A stretch of 64,000 nt of DNA, taken from positions 14,813-78,812 of the forward strand of contig CAVRFM010000006.1 in assembly GCA_963720375.1 (NCBI GenBank), in the 5' to 3' direction. Of the stretch, positions 59,834 to 64,000 are shown piece after piece (position 1 is the stretch's first letter; each line of letters begins with the position of its first letter). Under the pieces are notes generated by a model, which worked only from the letters and a program-made list of their open reading frames with translations, was not told where the DNA came from and did no database searches. The stretch comes from JAPLHP01 sp963720375 (lineage in GTDB: Bacteria; Chloroflexota; Dehalococcoidia; UBA2247; RBG-13-53-26). The position numbers and the translations under genes were made by a program.

Positions 59834-61945
59834 TCATCCGGGGTCGCTCCGGGGGTAGAGATCTTCCCGGGGGCAGAGGCCAACGGTCATGTGGTAGGCG
59901 CTTTTCTTCTCCCTGGTATAGGTGAGGTCAATCGACATGGCTCTCCACTCCTTTTCGATGCCGGCCCTCCGATCGATAACCTTCATGGTGTCCCACAGCT
60001 CGAGGCCGCAGTGCGGGGGGATGACGACCTGGCCGCAGCTCGTCAGGCGGTATCGCTGGGTGAGCCTGGCCCTGGCCCTCTCGGTAGCGTCGGCCTGGCT
60101 GTCGAGGTTGAGGTCCGAGAACGTCTCCAGCCGGCCGTACTGATCGTTGACCTGGAGCAGCACCTCGTCGGCGGTGATGAGGGGCGTCAGCGTGCCCCAG
60201 GCGTTGGCCCAGTTGACGGGAAGCGGCGTCTGATCGTAGCTGCCCTGGTAGAGAGGGTGCTTCCCGGGCTGGCCGGGGCAATGGTACTCCTCCGCAGAGG
60301 CATCGTTCGGGGTGGTGAGCAGGGCGGTGGCGCGTCTGAAGTGGAGCACGTCGCCCGTGAGGGCCAGCACCCGCCTCAGGGCCGTGAGGCAGTCCTGGCC
60401 AGCGGAGATCTTGAAGGCCGGCTTGAAGGTGGTGGTGAAGACACTGGACGCCTCGACATAGAGGGGAATCCCCGCCCGCGAGAGGATCCACGTCATGATT
60501 TCCAGGATGGTGGCTTCGCCGGCGGTCCAGGTCTTCTGCCAGCGTATCGCGGTCCCCTCCAGAAGGTACTCCGGGCCGGCGGCGGTGATGATGGCGGTGC
60601 AGCGGCTGGGCGTGCTGGTGATTCTTACCCGGGTAATCCAGTGGCTCGGCCCGGGTGACACTTCGTCCCCTTCTGTCGTGCGGTAGCCCGGGGAGATCTC
60701 CAGTTCCTGATCGGCCTCGATGGGATCCGTCCACACCGATTCCCCATGCTCGTGCGGCGTGAGGGCAAGGTCGGCGTTTTCCACTTCGACGATGGCCTGG
60801 CTGCCCTGCGCCTGTATGGGGTTGATGGACTGCTTCAGGGATAGGACCTTCGCCGTGAGGGGGATGGCGGGTCGGGGCGGTGGGGGCTTGCCACACGGCG
60901 TCGGGCGCGGTGAGGTAGGCATGGCCGGCGTTGGCGACGATGGTCAGCCCGTAGTAGAGATCGTCGAAGTGGGCGTAATAGCTTCCCGGATGGAAGGGGT
61001 AGGGTTCATGCCAGAGGTTCTCGATGAACGTTGCAGGACCCGGAGAGTCCACGTCCTCGGCCTGGGGCAACTGCCACGTTATGAACACTCGCTCGTAGTT
61101 CTGCCCTGACGACGAGGCCTCGGTGAAGGTGAGGCGGTGGATGGCTCCGTCGATGCACAGGAACGGCGAGCGGTAGTCAATGCCGGTGTAGTCGGCTATT
61201 TGTATGGCGCGGGGCTCCGTCCACGCATCAGCCCCTCCGGCCGTCCCGTAGAGGAAAGTCCACACGCCCCTCTGGTTGACGGTGTTCCTCCCGGTAACAA
61301 CGACGTTCCAGTCCCAGGTTGTTCCGCTGCGGGTGTGAGACTTATAGGACACTGCCAGCCCTGAGACGATATCGGGGGTGTAGGGATAGGCGGCGGGGGA
61401 TCCCCAGACTCCGCCCACTCGTTTCACCGCGTAGATGGTGTTCCATTCGAAGTAGAAGAGGCACACATCGCCGTTGGGCTTCATGGCCGCTGCCGGGTGA
61501 TAGATGGCGTTGGTGGTGGTGTAAAGGGTGCTGGGGCTGACCAGGTGACTCCGTTGTCGACGCTTTCGATGTAGCGGATGGTCTTCTGATCGGGCTGGGC
61601 CCAGAAGATGATCACCCTGGCACCTGACGACGCCATGCCCACGCCGGCATAGGAGCAGATCTCGATCGACGTCCACGGAGTCCATGAAGATTCCAGGCCT
61701 GGCGCGGGCGCCCGGTGGCAGTAGATGGTGCGGGTACCGGAGACGTTCTCGATGCGGGCGCGGATGAGAGAGCCGTCCTCCGGTGTGGCAGCAGCATGAA
61801 GGTACTGCTGCTCCGAGCCCCGGTAGAGGTTCGTCCATTTGAGCCTGGTGGCAGCGGCCAGGCGCGGCCTGACGACAACGTCAACCACGGGCGTTCCTAT
61901 GGCGGCCTTCTGCGCGGCCAGAAGGGTTGAGGAAAGGGTTCTCAT
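59834..61945 (-). pseudogene. Phage tail/baseplate-like protein, two frameshifts
   Basis: Three frames give one ~700-residue protein. Piece 1 from ATG 61945: T-L-S-S-T-L-L-A-A-Q-K-A-A and a strand-rich domain ending G-V-T-W-S-A-P. Piece 2 (~61545-60900) has bladed, sialidase-like units (W-G-S-P-A-A-Y-P-Y, G-T-T-W-D-W-N-V-V-V). Piece 3 (~60900-59834) is a baseplate-like C-terminal part (I-P-L-T-A-K-V-L-S-L-K-Q-S, A-D-A-T-E-R-A-R-A-R-L) of the kind that binds tail tips. Frames change near 61545 and 60900. All pieces look well preserved, so error is as likely as decay. It may recognise a host surface or sugar. Confidence 0.68.
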
Positions 61946-62053
61946 AGCGAAATCCTAAATTCCAAATAGCTCATGGTTGATAGCTCATGGGTCGTAGGGC
62001 CTTGTACCCCCCTGCCCCACATCCCTATAATCAGGCCGGTGAGATAGTCCGTT

Positions 62054-62251
62054 ATGGAGACTTTTGAGCTGATATTGGGCATCCTTCTCGTTCTCGGCGC
62101 CTTGGCACTGAGGCTGTACTGGTGGTCGAGATTTCCATGGCCATTCCAAGCCCTGTTCCAAGCTCCGATTGCCCATATTGTGATGGTGCTGATTATTGCT
62201 GCCTCGTTCATCACTGGCGCATTACTTATAGGCACGGCATTGACTCACTAA
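62054..62251 (+). CDS. Small hydrophobic protein (tentative)
   Basis: A 65-codon frame from ATG 62054. M-E-T-F-E-L-I-L-G-I-L-L-V-L-G-A-L-A begins a helix, then L-Y-W-W-S-R-F-P-W-P-F, a second helix (I-V-M-V-L-I-I-A-A-S-F-I-T-G-A-L) and a short end. Two clean hydrophobic helices with a basic aromatic loop look like a real small membrane protein, holin-like in size. There is no good RBS, and it opposes the surrounding phage genes. Confidence 0.4.
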   Translation: METFELILGILLVLGALALRLYWWSRFPWPFQALFQAPIAHIVMVLIIAASFITGALLIGTALTH

Positions 62252-62261
62252 CGCGGAGATT

Positions 62262-62415
62262 GCTTCGGCGGAGGGCGGTTCCCGAACCGCCCCTACGGCA
62301 TCATCGCAATGACAGTGAAAATATCACCCTCACCCTAGCCCTCTCCCATCAAAGGGAGAGGGCATGACATTCGGTGAAGGGAGGGGCTTGTCCCCTCCCT
62401 CCGGCAGGAGGCCAC
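62262..62415. repeat. Dispersed repeats
   Basis: GGCGGTTCCCGAACCGCCCC (about 62274-62294), ATCACCCTCACCCTAGCCCT / CTCCCATCAAAGGGAGAGGG (62325-62363), and a GGGAGGGGCTTGTCCCCTCC hairpin (62378-62400). Confidence 0.75.
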
Positions 62416-62437
62416 AACGGCCTCCCCTGCATGCCTT

Positions 62438-62620
62438 CTATTTCTTCCAGGCGGTGATAGCGTCCCGCAGTCCCTCGACGAGGACGTAGACGGCGGTGAT
62501 GCCGGCCGATAGCTCGGCGGTGAGCGTGGGGGGAAGGTCATAGCCCAGTCCCACGCAGACGGTGGTGATGACCGAGACGACGGTGAGGATGAGTTTGCGG
62601 CTGGTGAGCTTTTCTTTCAT
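62438..62620 (-). CDS. Holin-like phage protein
   Basis: A 60-residue protein: M-K-E-K-L-T-S-R-K-L-I-L-T-V-V-S-V-I-T-T, a helix, P-P-T-L-T-A-E-L-S-A-G-I-T-A-V, a second weak helix and V-E-G-L-R-D-A-I-T-A-W-K-K. A short N-terminal basic part with S-R-K-L, two helices and the closing D-A-x-x-A-W are common in small phage membrane proteins near the lysis module. AAGGAGG lies upstream of ATG 62620. Confidence 0.72.
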   Translation of the reverse strand: MKEKLTSRKLILTVVSVITTVCVGLGYDLPPTLTAELSAGITAVYVLVEGLRDAITAWKK

Positions 62621-62639
62621 TAAACCTCCTTATTGATTA

Positions 62640-62805
62640 GTTGATAGCGGATAGCTGATGGGTGATGGCTCATGGGCCTGGATTCCCGCTTACGCGGGAA
62701 TGACACAATGGAGAAGGCGTGGGGATAGCTGATTGAAGCATAGGCGCTTGCCCGTGGATTCTTGCTCCCCGTTTTCACGGGGACAAGCTTCGCACCAATA
62801 ACAGG
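62640..62805. repeat. Dispersed repeats
   Basis: ATTCCCGCTTACGCGGGAAT (about 62682) and GATTCTTGCTCCCCGTTTTC / ACGGGGACAAGCTTCGCACC (62757-62797), the same element as at 40384 and 44966 but with its end changed. Confidence 0.75.
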
Positions 62806-63402
62806 TCAGTCAACTGCATAGAACCTCCTGATTCTCAGTTTGTTGCGGTAGCTGTACCTGCTGAGCTCGTTCTGGAACCGGGCCAGCCTTTCCTGACCCT
62901 GGGCCAGGAAGCGGGCAGGGGTCTCCTCCCCGCCGATGCTGGTGCGGTTCAAGGCATAGGCAGCCCACTCCAGCAGGGCATAGGCCTCCGCCCCTGCGGC
63001 CACCAGGTCCTCGAAGCGGGGCGGGATAGTGGAACCCTCCTCGTCCAGGGTATGCAGTCCTCCGTAGTAAACACAGCAATCGGAGCCATCGGGCGTATCG
63101 CCGTCCTCGACGGCCAGCGTGCTGCCCCAGACCCGGAAGCGGCGATAGCACGGCGGCACCAGGTCGATGGGATACTCCACTGCCTCCACCATGACCAGGT
63201 CAGCCATCGGGGAGATGTCAATCTCCCGGCTGCCTGCCGCAGTGGGCAGCACCGCCTTTGCCTCTCTGGGGACGGTCCGGCTGAACTCCCTGATCGCGCG
63301 GTCGATGTGGCGGTCGAGTTCATCGTCCGACCAGCGGTAGTCCCCGGAGTCCTCGTCCCTGAGGTCCCTCCTCACGATGGTGCGCAGATCACTGAGCGTC
63401 AT
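62806..63402 (-). CDS. Phage head-tail adaptor-like protein
   Basis: A 198-residue protein. M-T-L-S-D-L-R-T-I-V-R-R-D-L-R-D-E-D, then Y-R-W-S-D-D-E-L-D-R-H-I-D-R-A-I-R-E-F-S-R matches the start of phage adaptor (gp6-like connector) proteins. A middle beta part (D-L-V-M-V-E-A-V-E-Y-P-I) follows, then a helical end (A-A-G-A-E-A-Y-A-L-L-E-W-A-A-Y-A-L-N). The C-terminus S-R-Y-S-Y-R-N-K-L-R-I-R-R-F-Y is basic. Such proteins join portal and tail. No portal or capsid gene is within the window; they may lie beyond the right edge. Confidence 0.72.
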   Translation of the reverse strand: MTLSDLRTIVRRDLRDEDSGDYRWSDDELDRHIDRAIREFSRTVPREAKAVLPTAAGSREIDISPMADLVMVEAVEYPIDLVPPCYRRFRVWGSTLAVEDGDTPDGSDCCVYYGGLHTLDEEGSTIPPRFEDLVAAGAEAYALLEWAAYALNRTSIGGEETPARFLAQGQERLARFQNELSRYSYRNKLRIRRFYAVD

Positions 63403-64000
63403 AGTTCACCTCCGATTCCACCCCCGGATTCCCGCGTGCGCGGGAATGACATACAAAACAGGTAGGAATGCCCTCTGGGGACAGACCGGCACCTGGGTCT
63501 GTGACTTTTCTGAGATATTTTTGACCCCCTCTGTAAGATCTCGGTGAGAATATTGGGGCCCTTTGAGACGCGGCGGTAAGGTGGGTGGGGTACACTTCTT
63601 GCTGTGACGATACCCATCGTCACCACCCCCCTTGGGGAGTGGGGAGGAGATGGAAGAGCTAATTGAATAGGCTGAGCCATGCCAAAGAGCAGCCAAAACA
63701 AGAGTGACTCTGACCAAGTCACTAGAAGCCACCTCCTCCCCGTTCTCCTCACTAACAAACTCAATTCTTGATAACTCATAAAGATATTTAAGATATTCGG
63801 GTACCTTTCAAATCTGAGAGATAAGGCGTGGTGGGAACCTGGCTCCTGAGGCGCACGAGTCGGCTCTAAGCTCTGGAGCAGATGCGGACTCTCCAGCCAT
63901 ACCACCATCCTGAAGAGTACGGGGAGGGTATAAGGGTGACCCAGGCCAAAGAGCAGCGCTGAAGAGCCACGCTGACCCTGACCGGGTGCTGTGCCAACCT
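63403..64000. other. Gene-free right end with a diverged direct repeat
   Basis: ATTCCCGCGTGCGCGGGAAT near 63429-63449. Two diverged copies of a ~55-base unit containing GCCAAAGAGCAGC lie at about 63662-63718 and 63930-63988. Minus-strand frames over 63399-63908 have unnatural composition and are not called. Confidence 0.5.

Noticed and set aside
2230..63450. CRISPR array
   Set aside because: Repeats are dispersed, palindromic and of several families; no regularly spaced repeat-spacer block was found and no cas gene is present.
63399..63908. 169-codon minus-strand frame at the right end
   Set aside because: Runs through a palindromic repeat and has unnatural composition; no start signal.

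Overview
The window most resembles an uncultured Dehalococcoidia-type member of the Chloroflexota. This is inferred from the cobT-cobS-cobC-cobU order, a clear 4-hydroxybutyryl-CoA dehydratase, an HgcAB-associated AbrB protein beside arsM, MEDS/PAS/HD-GYP signalling proteins, many tiny genes, and intergenic DNA full of short palindromic repeats. No rRNA or tRNA gene was seen. About twenty reading-frame breaks occur in otherwise well-conserved genes. I read most of them as indel errors in the sequence or assembly, although real decay cannot be excluded for the large sensor genes.

Layout. 0-3 kb: the lower-ligand and nucleotide-loop end of cobalamin synthesis (cobT end, cobS, cobC, a Dph6-like ATP pyrophosphatase, cobU). 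3.1-11 kb: small genes (membrane proteins, cold-shock protein, Cys/His mini-proteins, nitroreductase, SHOCT proteins), nearly all on the plus strand, separated by about twelve copies of one imperfect hairpin element that often ends in an extended -10 promoter. The 4-hydroxybutyryl-CoA dehydratase gene lies inside this array on the other strand. 11-24 kb: housekeeping and metabolic genes (metallo-hydrolase, secreted cyclophilin, CrtC/AttH-like lipocalin, SDR, flavin-binding protein, YchF-type GTPase, Maf, BaiN-like flavoprotein, ImmA-like peptidase, HTH protein). 24.7-37 kb: a signalling island with two related receiver/PAS assemblies pointing away from each other. One ends in HD-GYP; the other in a giant MEDS plus roughly ten-PAS histidine kinase, a receiver, a receiver-PAS-HisKA_3 kinase and a NarL-type regulator. 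37.2-38.2 kb: a complete IS481-like element with inverted repeats and a 5-bp target duplication. 38-50 kb: DUF4389, PfkB kinase, cysteine synthase, PAS-HD-GYP, MarR, secreted proteins, hydrolase, the arsM unit behind a promoter/operator, and an exosortase-family gene.

50.7-58 kb is the most novel stretch. Two copies of a module each consist of a ~100-aa coiled-coil protein ending in Y-[KR]-Q-P-F (or a near variant) and a large protein with a shared beta-sandwich domain, a long Ala/Lys/Pro-rich repetitive tail (repeats around [KR]-Y-x-P-P-Q) and an identical R-F-L-N-R C-terminus. One large protein is exported and membrane-spanning, with the tail predicted inside the cell. The other lacks signal and anchor. 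A secreted surface protein and a 110-bp multibranched inverted-repeat element lie between the modules. I infer an envelope-to-cytoplasm scaffold; no function is established.

58-64 kb: a membrane protein, then phage-derived genes (baseplate/tail-like protein, holin-like protein, head-tail adaptor-like protein) on the minus strand, with no visible capsid, terminase or integrase genes.
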